A stretch of 44,769 nucleotides of DNA from Bacillota bacterium (GCA_023415335.1 JAEZLD010000090.1:1-44769), one strand, 5' to 3'. Positions 15,995-24,943 are shown, counted from the stretch's first letter. The notes: a model not told the origin generated them from the sequence alone. A program made the numbers and translations.

Positions 15995-17203
15995 CTATTT
16001 TGATGTTACTGTTACAGTTATTTTATCCGGATTAATTTTACCAAGCTCTGCTCCACTAGGTACCGTAACCTTTACAGCTGCATCATGGTCACCCTCTGTC
16101 AGATTGGTTACATCAATTGCTGCCGTTAAGGCTGCTGCCTCTATGCTCTGAATTACACTTTTTTTGCCCTTTATAGTTACCTGCACCGTATTAGAGCTGA
16201 ATGCATAGTTCATGCTATCGGTTTTTCCTGTGGAAGTAAGGTTTACAGTAAGAGTCTTTTCTATAATATCTTCCACATTAAAGGTAACCTTTATTCCAGC
16301 AGCATTGTTAAGTACAGTAACCCCTTCAGGCAGGTTTAATGCAGCATCCATGCTCTGTGTCTGGGATATCTTAGAGATGTCTATTGCATGGGTTTCAATC
16401 TTTGTTATCTTACTTAGCACGCTCTGATCCCCAACTATAGTAACAGTATCAGGGCTGGTTGTAATACTTGTTATCATTACATCACTTGGAGCACTTCCAA
16501 TGGTTTTTACAGATATATCCACAGTTTTTGATGCTTTTATAGAAACACTCGCCTGTACATATTGGGGGTTTATGGTAACATTGGAAACCTCCTTTCCACC
16601 CTTATCCAGTGCTTTAACTATTGTTGACGCAGAAACATCCGAGGACGCTCCTGTTATATCCACCTTTCCTGATACACTGGCTATGGTATCCACATACTTA
16701 GCTGGCCCAGTTACCAAAACACTTTCCGGCTTTACAGAGCTTCCCGCATTTTCATGTCCTGATTTAGGGGTCCCCTTTACATCCAGGGATACTGGCACCT
16801 GCTTTTCCTTCAGTTCGTCAAGCTGCACAGTTACATATAAGTCCTCATCGTTAGTATCTACCTTTACATTCCTGGGAGTCTGCTGCAGTTTCACGGGTAT
16901 TCTATTGGCACCTGCAGCAAGCTGAGTATTCATATCGGCTGAAGCAGTAAAATCACTGGCAGTTATGCTGTTTACTTCACTGGCACTTCCGGTTATCCTT
17001 ATGCTCACAGAAAAAGTCTGGTCAGGAAGAAGAGCAAGCCCGGCCTGCTTAATACTATCCTGGTTTATAAGACTTACCTGTACATTATATATTGTCTTGC
17101 TTTTCTGGGGGTTTTCCGAATTAGTTATATATGCCCACATGATAAAGGCTGCCAATAAAGCCAGGACCATTGCCGTTATTTGTTGTCTGTCTTTCTTAAC
17201 CAT
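15995..17203 (-). CDS. cdaR: YbbR-domain protein, regulator of CdaA
   Basis: A 402-residue exported, membrane-anchored protein. One N-terminal transmembrane helix (ITAMVLALLAAFIMWAYI) is followed by about four YbbR repeats of 80-90 residues, all beta-rich, with recurring units such as VSLDVKGTP, VLVTGPAKYVDTI and VTIVGDQSVLSKI. In Firmicutes YbbR/CdaR binds the diadenylate cyclase CdaA and modulates c-di-AMP synthesis from the outside of the membrane. The gene starts inside the last codons of cdaA (28-base overlap) with AAGAAGGTG as ribosome binding site, so the two are tightly coupled. Unusually many Thr, Ser and Val residues reflect the repeat structure. Confidence 0.9.
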   Translation of the reverse strand: MVKKDRQQITAMVLALLAAFIMWAYITNSENPQKSKTIYNVQVSLINQDSIKQAGLALLPDQTFSVSIRITGSASEVNSITASDFTASADMNTQLAAGANRIPVKLQQTPRNVKVDTNDEDLYVTVQLDELKEKQVPVSLDVKGTPKSGHENAGSSVKPESVLVTGPAKYVDTIASVSGKVDITGASSDVSASTIVKALDKGGKEVSNVTINPQYVQASVSIKASKTVDISVKTIGSAPSDVMITSITTSPDTVTIVGDQSVLSKITKIETHAIDISKISQTQSMDAALNLPEGVTVLNNAAGIKVTFNVEDIIEKTLTVNLTSTGKTDSMNYAFSSNTVQVTIKGKKSVIQSIEAAALTAAIDVTNLTEGDHDAAVKVTVPSGAELGKINPDKITVTVTSK

Positions 17204-18021
17204 GTCTTCACCTTCTTAACCATGTAATTCTTCTCTACATTCATGCTTCTTTCCAAAAGCTTCGTAAGTACTATCTTTAATCTCTCTGCATTATAGTTTC
17301 TTGTAATCTTCCCATTATATGCCAAAGAAATAGTTCCCGTCTCTTCTGATACAACAACTGCAATTGCATCGGAGTTTTCTGTTATACCTATAGCTGCCCT
17401 GTGCCTGGTACCCATCTCTTTTTTTATGTTCTGTTCTGTAAGAGGTAGCACACAGGCTGCAGCCAGTATCCTGTTTTTTCTTATTATGACAGCTCCATCA
17501 TGTAGGGGAGTATTTTCCACAAATATATTTTCCAGTAAGGATGAGGTAATAATAGCATCTATCTTTACTCCATTTACAGTATATTCGTTAAGGCCTGTAT
17601 CCTGCTCTATTATAACCAATGCTCCCGTTTTGGTGCTGGAGAGATTCATAGCCGCAATGATTATCTCATCTACCATCTTTTCTATCTGTTCATTGGTTTC
17701 ATAAATTCTCTTGTTTATAAACCTGCTGCTTCCTAAGTGCTCAAGGACCTTTCTTAGCTCAGGCTGGAAAATGATAACAAGGGCTATCAAGCCTACAGTA
17801 ACGGTATTTTGTATAATCGTATAAAGTGTTACCAAGCCAAAAATCCTGCTTAGCTGGGTAACTATAAAAATTAAAACAAGCCCCTTTACCAGCTGCTCTG
17901 CTCTTGTCTGTTTAATAAGTATGTATGCCTTGTAAAACAGATAAGCAACAATCAATATATCAATTATATTTATAATTGTTATGTTCTTTATGATACTTAA
18001 GATGCCATTTAAATCATCCAT
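17176..18021 (-). CDS. cdaA: diadenylate cyclase, c-di-AMP synthase
   Basis: A 281-residue membrane enzyme making cyclic di-AMP from two ATP. Three transmembrane segments occupy about residues 10-90 (IINIIDILIVAYLFYKAYIL; LVKGLVLIFIVTQLSRIFGL; VGLIALVIIFQPELR). The DAC domain follows, with catalytic motifs DGAVII and GTRHRAAIG intact. The short C-terminal tail (RSMNVEKNYMVKKVKTWLRK) is basic. The ATG at 18021 follows GTGGGGACAGG; a GTG four codons upstream is a less likely start. c-di-AMP controls potassium transporters and osmotic balance in Firmicutes, which is notable because RCK-domain proteins and a cation pump are also encoded in this window. Confidence 0.95.
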   Translation of the reverse strand: MDDLNGILSIIKNITIINIIDILIVAYLFYKAYILIKQTRAEQLVKGLVLIFIVTQLSRIFGLVTLYTIIQNTVTVGLIALVIIFQPELRKVLEHLGSSRFINKRIYETNEQIEKMVDEIIIAAMNLSSTKTGALVIIEQDTGLNEYTVNGVKIDAIITSSLLENIFVENTPLHDGAVIIRKNRILAAACVLPLTEQNIKKEMGTRHRAAIGITENSDAIAVVVSEETGTISLAYNGKITRNYNAERLKIVLTKLLERSMNVEKNYMVKKVKTWLRKTDNK

Positions 18022-18163
18022 ACCTGTCCCCACTCTTTCATTGTAAATATACCATGTATCGTATTAATTATAATTCAAAGTATGCTCCATTCTCAATAGG
18101 GATTATAGGTTAATTTCCTCTTCTTTATTCACTTATACAAATATATTTTCTTTTCAATCTAAA

Positions 18164-18197
18164 ACCTGTCATATTATATATTTATATGTCAACAGGT
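18164..18197. promoter_or_regulatory. inverted repeat in the divergent cdaA/membrane-protein spacer
   Basis: ACCTGT and ACAGGT flank a 22-nt AT-only core with further CATA/TATG symmetry. It lies between two divergent genes and could be an operator for either. No regulator is suggested by the sequence. Confidence 0.3.
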
Positions 18198-18233
18198 ATG
18201 ATTTTTACTGGAACACTTTAAAGTATTTATCTA

Positions 18234-18262
18234 TTCATAATTTCAATAAGTTATTGTATAAT
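18234..18262 (+). promoter_or_regulatory. promoter of the coiled-coil membrane protein gene
   Basis: TTCATA and TATAAT with a 17-nt spacer, 40 nt upstream of the start codon, which has TTTGGAGG as ribosome binding site. Confidence 0.55.
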
Positions 18263-18302
18263 AGGTAATAACTATTTTCACACTTTATTTGGAGGTACGT
18301 AT

Positions 18303-19352
18303 ATGAAGAAAGCAAAAAACAGTAAAAAGATACAGATCAAGATATTAATACTTGTACTTACCCTCTGTGTTGTAGGAGGTGTCTTTTACGGGGCCTACCG
18401 TGTTATGAGCGGTAAAAGCAGTGAAGGCTATACCACAACGCTTAAAGCGCAGAAAAACGCAATTGATAAAGCTAACAAATCTGCTGCCGATGCTGCTGAT
18501 AAGCTTGGTTCTCTGTCTGAGGATGATGATAACACCTTATCCCAGATTAAGGATACATTCAGCTCCGCCGAATCCACATTAAGAGAAGCCATATCTACAA
18601 CTAAGGGTGTCTCCATACCAGCCAAGTATCAGGAACAATATGACCAGCTCCTTGCAGGAATGGATTATAATAAAAAGATTTATACTCAGACCCTTCTGTT
18701 ACTAAAAAATCCAACATCCTCAGAGCGTGATGCAGCACTTAAGGATTTAGGAAGCTATATAAGCGAAGCAGCCTCCTGTTATTATAAGGGAGAAATAAAC
18801 AGTATTTCAATTGATCTGCCTAATGAAATATTATCCCTTCAGAGCATCGTTGATTCATATTCCTCTGATATGTACAAGGAGCACCAAGACAAGCTTAATG
18901 AGCTGAACAAAAACAAGGAATACTATCAGGCTATGGAAAGTATTATACAGAGCTTTATGAGTGAAATGAGCGATCTTTCTATAAGCTTTAAAAAAGCAAT
19001 CAACAACCAGACTAAGGTTTCTGATGTATATGCAACCATAGAAAAGAAGCTTTTGGAGCTGAACAAAATAAAGACCACCTATGGCTCACTTTCTGCACCT
19101 TCTGTGGCAGGTGACTTACACAAAGGCTTTAATCCTGTACTTACATCATATATTTCTTACTGTCAGGATTATGAAACTGCCATTTTAAGCTATCAGCAGG
19201 CAGGAGCAGATGAAGCCGCACTGGCTGAAAGTTCAGTAACTATGGGAAATCTCAACAATGAATACGTTGATATATCTAATAGCTTTGACACCTTCTATAC
19301 AAATTTTAATAACAGCAAGGACAAGTACACAGACGTAAATAATATCAAATAA
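18303..19352 (+). CDS. membrane-anchored extracytoplasmic coiled-coil protein of unknown function
   Basis: A 349-residue protein I do not recognise. A basic N-terminus (MKKAKNSKKIQIK) is followed by one transmembrane helix (ILILVLTLCVVGGVFYGAYR). There is no lipobox cysteine, so it is likely a signal anchor with the rest outside. The remainder is almost entirely helical and rich in Ser, Lys, Asp and Asn, with coiled-coil stretches around 45-100, 190-260 and 300-345. This resembles generic sporulation- or surface-associated helical bundle proteins but has no diagnostic motif. It has its own promoter and terminator, so it is monocistronic. Confidence 0.75.
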   Translation: MKKAKNSKKIQIKILILVLTLCVVGGVFYGAYRVMSGKSSEGYTTTLKAQKNAIDKANKSAADAADKLGSLSEDDDNTLSQIKDTFSSAESTLREAISTTKGVSIPAKYQEQYDQLLAGMDYNKKIYTQTLLLLKNPTSSERDAALKDLGSYISEAASCYYKGEINSISIDLPNEILSLQSIVDSYSSDMYKEHQDKLNELNKNKEYYQAMESIIQSFMSEMSDLSISFKKAINNQTKVSDVYATIEKKLLELNKIKTTYGSLSAPSVAGDLHKGFNPVLTSYISYCQDYETAILSYQQAGADEAALAESSVTMGNLNNEYVDISNSFDTFYTNFNNSKDKYTDVNNIK

Positions 19353-19361
19353 TTGTAAAAT

Positions 19362-19405
19362 GATATAGAAAAATCCGGACATATATGTCCGGATTTTTCT
19401 ATATC
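19362..19405. terminator. perfect bidirectional terminator
   Basis: A fully palindromic 44-bp sequence (22 bp per arm, centre TATA, with AAAAATCCGGACAT and its complement). It lies between the convergent coiled-coil gene and dapF, with A/T tracts on both flanks. Confidence 0.9.
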
Positions 19406-19422
19406 TAAGCGATTATAATACA

Positions 19423-20385
19423 TTATTCTTGTAAATGTCTTTTAATATTCTCAAGGAAGGATTGATAATCCTCATCCTCACCTAAAGGTGCTTTGCTCAG
19501 TATGTTTACAATACCATCCTTGTACTCTAGTTCAGCCCTGTAATTATAAGTAGCGTTCCCAGTAAAGCTTACCATAAGACTTCCATCCTCAGCACTCCTT
19601 ACCAATGTCTTTATTGCTCCTCCGTCATTATATACAGTAATCTCCCTGTTCATTCTTGTACTATCATTGATGCAGGCTATGATGCTTGATGAAATCATAC
19701 CTGTTCCACAGGAGGCAGTAAGTCCAACGCCTCTCTCATATGTTTTTACATACATGCTGTCTGGCCCCATTATCCTTGCAAAGTTCACATTGACACCATT
19801 AGGAAGAAGAGAAATATGGCTGTTAGCAATTGTTCCAACCTTAACAAGCTCATCTACGTTTATTTTCTCTACTATAGCAACCAGGTGAGGATTGGTTATG
19901 CTTATTGCAGAGAAAAGCAGCCTATCTGAAAGCTGGGGTATGCTCTTAAACAGGCATTCCTTATCCTTCCAAACCATAGGAAGGCTTGATGGGTGCATGT
20001 CTATGGACGTGATATCAACCTGAACAGTATTAACATTTTTATATACTTCTTCAGCTTTTTTTACTGTATATTGTGCCTTCATGGTCTCAATGGTGACTAT
20101 ATCCCTTGACAGTGCTTCAGTTACAAACCTTCCTGCACACCTTAAGCCATTACCGCACATTTCAGGCTCAGTACCATCAGCATTAAATATACGCATTCTT
20201 GCATCACAGGAGGTACTCGGCAAAACAAGCAGCACACCATCCGCTCCTATTGGACCATTTCTGCTGCAAGCTGTCTTAATAAATCTTATGAACTCTTTTT
20301 TATCCGAAAAGCTTCTTTTGGCCTTCTCATCCAGCATTATAAAATCATTTCCTGATCCATGGCACTTAATCATATTAAGCTTCAT
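19423..20385 (-). CDS. dapF: diaminopimelate epimerase, long divergent form
   Basis: A 320-residue protein that isomerises LL- to meso-diaminopimelate for lysine and peptidoglycan synthesis. Starting at the ATG after GGAGGAGCTGAAA it opens MKLNMIKCHGSGNDFIMLDE, as in DapF. The two catalytic cysteines are present in EMCGNGLRCAGRF and TASCGTGMISSS. It is about 45 residues longer than the common form because of a C-terminal extension (ELEYKDGIVNILSKAPLGED onward). The second motif reads GVGLTASCGTGM instead of the usual ETLACGTGA, so it is a divergent branch. A related PLP-independent epimerase function cannot be excluded. Confidence 0.85.
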   Translation of the reverse strand: MKLNMIKCHGSGNDFIMLDEKAKRSFSDKKEFIRFIKTACSRNGPIGADGVLLVLPSTSCDARMRIFNADGTEPEMCGNGLRCAGRFVTEALSRDIVTIETMKAQYTVKKAEEVYKNVNTVQVDITSIDMHPSSLPMVWKDKECLFKSIPQLSDRLLFSAISITNPHLVAIVEKINVDELVKVGTIANSHISLLPNGVNVNFARIMGPDSMYVKTYERGVGLTASCGTGMISSSIIACINDSTRMNREITVYNDGGAIKTLVRSAEDGSLMVSFTGNATYNYRAELEYKDGIVNILSKAPLGEDEDYQSFLENIKRHLQE

Positions 20386-20615
20386 TTTCAGCTCCTCCAA
20401 TTTATACCTTATATATCAGATTGCTTATCTTCATAAAAGGTTCCATATTGTTTTAATTTATTATCATTTACATTGTGTCCTTTTAATTTGTTACGTCATA
20501 GGAATACATTATTGTATAATAAATTCTTAGTTATTATAATAATAGCACAAAATCTTTAATACATAAAACAAGACATAAGGTAAATAATATTATTAGAATT
20601 TATGGAGGTGAGATT

Positions 20616-20774
20616 ATGAACCACAATGAAAGTATTGGCTGCACTGTAACAGAGTGTAAGTTTCACTGCAAGGATGACAATTACTGTACACTAGACAAAA
20701 TCAACGTTGTTAAGCATGAATCCTCAGCTGACACAATAGAATGTACAGACTGCGGAAGCTTCGAAAAAAGGTAA
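20616..20774 (+). CDS. DUF1540 cysteine-rich mini-protein
   Basis: A 52-residue protein with six cysteines: GCTVTECKFHC near the N-terminus, YC at residues 23-24, and ECTDCGSFE near the C-terminus. The spacing matches DUF1540 proteins, small presumed metal-binding proteins common in Clostridia and found as tandem units in sporulation-associated proteins. The start follows ATGGAGGTGAGATT. Its role is unknown. It sits alone between dapF (opposite strand) and psuK with a terminator after it. TATAAT at 20515-20520 may be its -10 box, with a poor -35. Confidence 0.8.
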   Translation: MNHNESIGCTVTECKFHCKDDNYCTLDKINVVKHESSADTIECTDCGSFEKR

Positions 20775-20779
20775 CATGT

Positions 20780-20822
20780 AAATCCAGAGTTCTTATTCAA
20801 GGGCTCTGGATTTATTATATTT
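20780..20822 (+). terminator. terminator after the DUF1540 gene
   Basis: AAATCCAGAG pairs with CTCTGGATTT around a 14-nt loop, followed by a T/A-rich tail ending TTTTT, five bases after the stop. Confidence 0.8.
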
Positions 20823-20834
20823 TTCCATAAATAG

Positions 20835-20863
20835 TTGCCTCAGTATTCAAAATATGCTATTTT
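20835..20863 (+). promoter_or_regulatory. promoter of psuK-psuG
   Basis: TTGCCT, a 17-nt spacer ending TGC (extended -10) and TATTTT, 40 nt before the psuK start. Confidence 0.5.
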
Positions 20864-20902
20864 GTATGTGTTACAAAAATTATTAACCTTGAGGTGGTTC
20901 CA

Positions 20903-21844
20903 GTGAAAAGTAATACTTTCTCCCCAAAGGTCTGTGTTATTGGTGGTGCTAATATTGATATAATAGGTATCCCCAATGGTAGCTTCATAATGAAGGATTC
21001 AAATCCTGGAATAATAAGCATGTCCTGTGGAGGAGTAGGACGTAATATTGCTGAAAACATATCCCTTCTTGGTGTGCAGACTCATCTTATTACTGCCTTA
21101 GGAAATGATATGTATGGAGAGCTTATACTTAAACAATCCTCTTCCTCAGGAATAAATATGGAGGGTACCTTCATAATAGATAATTGCAATACCTCTGTTT
21201 ATCTTGCCATACTTGATAAGGACAAGGACATGATAACTGCAATATCACATATGGATATATATGGTGAAGTAACCTCAGATCATTTAGAGAGTCAGAGACA
21301 GCTGATTGACAGCTGTGACATATGTTTGCTTGATACAAACCTTCCCCGGCATATTATAGAGTATATTGTTAAAAGCTTTGCACCCGGTGTTTTCATGCTA
21401 GATACTGTTTCCTCAAGAAAGGCTCTGAGGGCAAAGAGTGTGCTTGGTCATTTCCATACTATAAAGCCTAACAAGGTAGAAGCAGAAGCACTTTGGGGAA
21501 AGCCTGTTCAAACCATAGCTGATGCCCATGAAGCCTGCAGCTATTTTATTTCACTCGGCATAAAGCAGGTGTTCATAACATTAGGGCAGAATGGAGTATA
21601 TTATAGTAATGGACAAGTTTCGGGGCATTTCGTACCCCCTCCCTCACCAGTTGCAAATGCCACAGGGGCAGGGGATGCCTTTAGTGCTGCGCTGGCATAT
21701 TGCCATATAAATGCATATTCCATTGACAAGGCCGCCATATTTGCATCTGCTGCAGCAAGCCTGGCACTATCCCATAAAAAAACCATATGCCCAGAACTAT
21801 GTGTTGATAATATTAACAGGATTATAAAGGAGTGGAAAATATGA
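20903..21844 (+). CDS. psuK: PfkB-family kinase, probable pseudouridine kinase
   Basis: A 313-residue ribokinase-like sugar kinase. VCVIGGANIDIIGIPNGSFI and SMSCGGVGRNIAENISLLG are the N-terminal PfkB signature (substrate-binding), and NATGAGDAFSAALAYC is the C-terminal ATP/catalytic signature with the base aspartate in GAGD. IKPNKVEAEALWG lies between. The start GTG follows GAGGTGG. The adjacent gene encodes pseudouridine-5'-phosphate glycosidase with a 4-base ATGA overlap, so phosphorylation of pseudouridine is the likely reaction. Other nucleoside or sugar substrates would be considered only if that neighbour were absent. Confidence 0.9.
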   Translation: MKSNTFSPKVCVIGGANIDIIGIPNGSFIMKDSNPGIISMSCGGVGRNIAENISLLGVQTHLITALGNDMYGELILKQSSSSGINMEGTFIIDNCNTSVYLAILDKDKDMITAISHMDIYGEVTSDHLESQRQLIDSCDICLLDTNLPRHIIEYIVKSFAPGVFMLDTVSSRKALRAKSVLGHFHTIKPNKVEAEALWGKPVQTIADAHEACSYFISLGIKQVFITLGQNGVYYSNGQVSGHFVPPPSPVANATGAGDAFSAALAYCHINAYSIDKAAIFASAAASLALSHKKTICPELCVDNINRIIKEWKI

Positions 21845-22755
21845 TAGAACAATATTTAGAAATCAACCCCAATGTAAAGGAGGCATTGTCCTCAGGACAT
21901 CCAGTTGTTGCTCTCGAATCCACTATAATATCCCATGGCATGCCCTATCCACAGAATGTTGATACAGCGCTAAGGGTAGAAAAGCTAGTAAGAGATAACG
22001 GCGCTATTCCTGCTACAATAGCAGTGCTTGGCGGAAAACTGAAGGTAGGACTTACACCAGATGAAATAGAGTACCTTGGGAAAGCCAGAAACGTAATAAA
22101 AACAAGCCGAAGGGACCTTCCCTTCATAGTTTCAAGAAGGCTTGACGGTGCAACAACAGTTGCCTCTACCATGATTATTGCAGCTATGGCAGGAATCCGT
22201 GTGTTTGCCACCGGAGGAATAGGAGGAGTTCATAGAGGAGCCCCCCAGACCTTCGACATCTCTGCAGATTTACAGGAGCTGGCAAAGACCAATGTTGCGG
22301 TCGTATGTGCAGGAGCCAAATCCATACTTGACATTGGACTCACATTAGAATATCTAGAAACACAGGGTGTACCAGTTATAGGGTATCGCACAGAAGAAAT
22401 GCCAGCCTTCTATACTATAAAAAGTGGCTTTAAGGTGGACTACAGACTTGATACTCCTGAGGAAATAGCTTCTGCCATTAACTGCAAATGGGGCCTTGGA
22501 TTAAACGGAGGTGTTATAGTTGCTAACCCCATACCAGATGAGTATTCCATGGATTATGACACTATAACAGCCACCATCAACAGTGCAGTGCAGGAAGCCG
22601 ATAGAAGAGGAATAAAAGGTAAAGAGATTACACCCTTCCTGCTGTCTAAAATAAAGGAACTCACCCATGGAGAAAGCCTTAACTCCAACATACAGCTGGT
22701 ATACAATAATGCTAAGCTGGCAGCCCAGATAGCCTGTGAGCTGGCAAAGCTATAA
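21841..22755 (+). CDS. psuG: pseudouridine-5'-phosphate glycosidase
   Basis: A 304-residue glycosidase that splits the C-C bond of pseudouridine 5'-phosphate into uracil and ribose 5-phosphate. The sequence carries the family blocks PVVALESTIISHGMPYPQN, FATGGIGGVHRGA (active-site region with the conserved GGIGGVHRG), VCAGAKSILDIGLTLEYLE and GVIVANPIPDEY. The ATG overlaps the psuK stop (ATGA) and is preceded by AAAGGAG; an upstream in-frame GTG is not needed. With psuK this forms a complete pseudouridine salvage pair, probably serving degraded tRNA and rRNA. Confidence 0.95.
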   Translation: MIEQYLEINPNVKEALSSGHPVVALESTIISHGMPYPQNVDTALRVEKLVRDNGAIPATIAVLGGKLKVGLTPDEIEYLGKARNVIKTSRRDLPFIVSRRLDGATTVASTMIIAAMAGIRVFATGGIGGVHRGAPQTFDISADLQELAKTNVAVVCAGAKSILDIGLTLEYLETQGVPVIGYRTEEMPAFYTIKSGFKVDYRLDTPEEIASAINCKWGLGLNGGVIVANPIPDEYSMDYDTITATINSAVQEADRRGIKGKEITPFLLSKIKELTHGESLNSNIQLVYNNAKLAAQIACELAKL

Positions 22756-22820
22756 AAGCATCACCCCCTATACCTATGGCAAGCTCAGGGCACAAACATC
22801 ATATGAAAATAGCATTTACC

Positions 22821-22929
22821 GTAAGGGCGGGATACCTCCATTTAGGAGGTGTCCCTGAGCCTGCCCGAGGTTTTGATATGACATGGGACAGCATGGGAAA
22901 ACATCCCAAATGTATGTTTTCGCCCCTAC
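22821..22929. repeat. MITE-like repeat, copy B
   Basis: A 109-bp element with terminal inverted repeats GTAAGGGCG and CGCCCCTAC (one mismatch), starting with an internal hairpin GGGATACCTCC/GGAGGTGTCCC around ATTTA. The ends and the CATTTAGGA loop match copy A at 1897-2000, while the middle differs. It abuts the stop of the PHP gene and has no coding capacity. Confidence 0.5.
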
Positions 22930-22934
22930 GATAT

Positions 22935-23705
22935 TCACTCTTCTCTTACTAACGCTTCCCTCTCCATTCTCTTTCTTAATCTTCTCTTCCATAGCCTTTT
23001 AAGCCTTCTTGCTATATAGCACTTTATCCTGCCAAAGAGATGAACCTTTATTACAAAATTCTCTTTGCTGATACAGTCAACAATATCATTCAGTGTATTA
23101 CACTCATCAAATAGTATTGTTTTCACCACTCCTGCCTGGAAGGGATGATGTGTGTCACTGCCCGATACAGCAATAAGCCCTGTTTCCTCTTCAAAGCGTT
23201 TCATCTCTTTAGCCTTCTTCAAGTCCTTGCCATTGAAATCCATAAACTTAAGCCTCTTAGCTGTGTTTAAGTCTATCCTTCCAAGAGGGTTTCCCCTCCT
23301 TATAGGATGAGCCCATATTCCAAGCATTCCTCTCTTTTCTATTTCATCCGTCACTCTCATAAGTGAAGGCTTTTTCTTAATATGGCTTGGGTAGTACAGA
23401 GTGTTTCTTAGCTCCAACACATCGTTTTTCTCCCCTATTGCAATGATATGCCCATGTTCATGAATGCTCAGCTCCACCCCGGGAAAAACCCTTACTCCCT
23501 CTACAATATAGCACTCTCCATTATATGGATAGTTTTCGTCAAGCTTCCTATATATGTCCTCAAAATGCTTTGCGTTATAATGGTCGGTTATTGCTATGGC
23601 ATCTATTTTCTGTTTCTTTACACTAGCTATGGTTTTCATAAAAAAATCCAAGTAGAAAGGACAATTCTTCCACAAAAGGGTGTGATAGTGAAAGTCTATT
23701 ACCAT
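22935..23705 (-). CDS. PHP-domain metal-dependent phosphoesterase
   Basis: A 256-residue PHP (polymerase and histidinol phosphatase) protein. Metal ligands are visible in DFHYHT at the N-terminus, AIAITDHYN, PGVELSIHEHGHIIAIG, WAHPIRRG and GSDTHHPFQ, the full set for a trinuclear site. The C-terminal 45 residues are strongly basic (KCYIARRLKRLWKRRLRKRM), which could bind membrane or nucleic acid. Such stand-alone PHP proteins hydrolyse phosphate esters of nucleotides or sugars, but the substrate cannot be stated. It may be co-transcribed with the upstream amidase-domain gene, 81 nt away. Confidence 0.85.
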   Translation of the reverse strand: MVIDFHYHTLLWKNCPFYLDFFMKTIASVKKQKIDAIAITDHYNAKHFEDIYRKLDENYPYNGECYIVEGVRVFPGVELSIHEHGHIIAIGEKNDVLELRNTLYYPSHIKKKPSLMRVTDEIEKRGMLGIWAHPIRRGNPLGRIDLNTAKRLKFMDFNGKDLKKAKEMKRFEEETGLIAVSGSDTHHPFQAGVVKTILFDECNTLNDIVDCISKENFVIKVHLFGRIKCYIARRLKRLWKRRLRKRMEREALVREE

Positions 23706-23786
23706 TGCATCACCTCAAACAAAGTTCTCCATATTATTATAGTAGAGGTGTCGTGGCATTGTTACTGAAAAGTCCATATATTTTAT

Positions 23787-24902
23787 CTAGAAATGCATCC
23801 GCACAAGATAAAACCTTATGTTCTTTCCTCCCCAGCCTAAATCCCATGGAACATGGCTGCGGTCTGTATTGTGGCAGCTAACAAGTGAATATCCCCTGGA
23901 GTCTGCACCAGTTACAACAGATATATGGACTATGTCGTTTTTTTCCTCATAGGCAACATAATCCCCAGGCAGAAGCTTGTATGACGCCTTATATACTTTT
24001 TCATAGCTACCGTATGAAATCAGGGATGCTCTGCCGCTTCCTATCATATAATTGTTAAAGCCATCCGCATTAACCCATGCCCTTGTAGCATTGCCCTTCT
24101 GATAATTCCATGCCCCTGTCTTTCGGAAGCCTCCTCCTTCATGAAGAATCTGGGATGCAAAGTTTGCACAATCCCCTCCATCTACATTAAAGTCCCTGTA
24201 ATTAGGATTGTATTTATAGCTGTTCAGCCCTCCACTGGCTGCTCCACAGTATGTGTCTGCATACCTCACTGCTTTAAGCCGTCTTTCTCCTATCTGCAGT
24301 AGGTTCCTTGCATTTTGGGCCAATATAAAGGATTTTATTTCATCTGACTTAGCATCTCCAAGGCTCAGATAATCTCCGAAGGGGTCCTTATACCATTCCT
24401 TAGTTATTACCCAGACACCACCTTGATTATGTATGCTAAGTATATGATAGGTCCCAATAGTGCTTGTATTTACCTCTTCAGGTCTATCCTTATATACATA
24501 CTGGTACTGAGTTGACAGCATAAGATTGAAGGAATAGCTGTCTCCTCCTCCTTTTATTCTTCTCATTATTACCACAGGGTCTATTCTTGTAAAGGATACT
24601 CCCTGCTTTTCTCCCCATTTCTGCAGGTATTGCATCCTTCTTATTTCATACTCATAGGCCCACATGCCATATCTGGTGTTCTTATTGTAGGACGCTTCAA
24701 TTAGTTCCAGGTCCCCGCTTATTATTGCGCTGCACCTGTTTCCGTATATCTGCTCCACTATCTCCTCAAGCTGAGCCTTCTCTGCTTCAGAGGGCTCCTT
24801 TTTGATAAATGATGGTACTAGTATAACATTGCTTACAATAACCAAAAGTATTAGTACTTTTTTCAGATTGCCACCGCACCTTAACTTTGCCATACAATTC
24901 AC
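23787..24902 (-). CDS. amidase-domain (Amidase_6) secreted protein
   Basis: A 371-residue protein with an N-terminal membrane anchor or signal sequence (KVLILLVIVSNVILVPSFI, about 15-33), a central region about 40-190 of mixed alpha/beta fold, and a C-terminal putative amidase domain. That domain starts near the YNPNYRDFNVDGGDCANFAS segment (the catalytic Cys lies in GGDCANFASQ) and continues through HISVVTG and VSCHNTDR, where the histidine partners lie. This is the Amidase_6 family, distantly NlpC/P60-like, often in sporulating Firmicutes. A role in cell-wall or cortex peptide hydrolysis is plausible. The GTG start has AAGGAG five bases upstream; an ATG three codons later is possible. Confidence 0.8.
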   Translation of the reverse strand: MNCMAKLRCGGNLKKVLILLVIVSNVILVPSFIKKEPSEAEKAQLEEIVEQIYGNRCSAIISGDLELIEASYNKNTRYGMWAYEYEIRRMQYLQKWGEKQGVSFTRIDPVVIMRRIKGGGDSYSFNLMLSTQYQYVYKDRPEEVNTSTIGTYHILSIHNQGGVWVITKEWYKDPFGDYLSLGDAKSDEIKSFILAQNARNLLQIGERRLKAVRYADTYCGAASGGLNSYKYNPNYRDFNVDGGDCANFASQILHEGGGFRKTGAWNYQKGNATRAWVNADGFNNYMIGSGRASLISYGSYEKVYKASYKLLPGDYVAYEEKNDIVHISVVTGADSRGYSLVSCHNTDRSHVPWDLGWGGKNIRFYLVRMHF

Positions 24903-24943
24903 ACCGACTCCTTCTACAAGTTGACTATATTATAATGTTCCCC

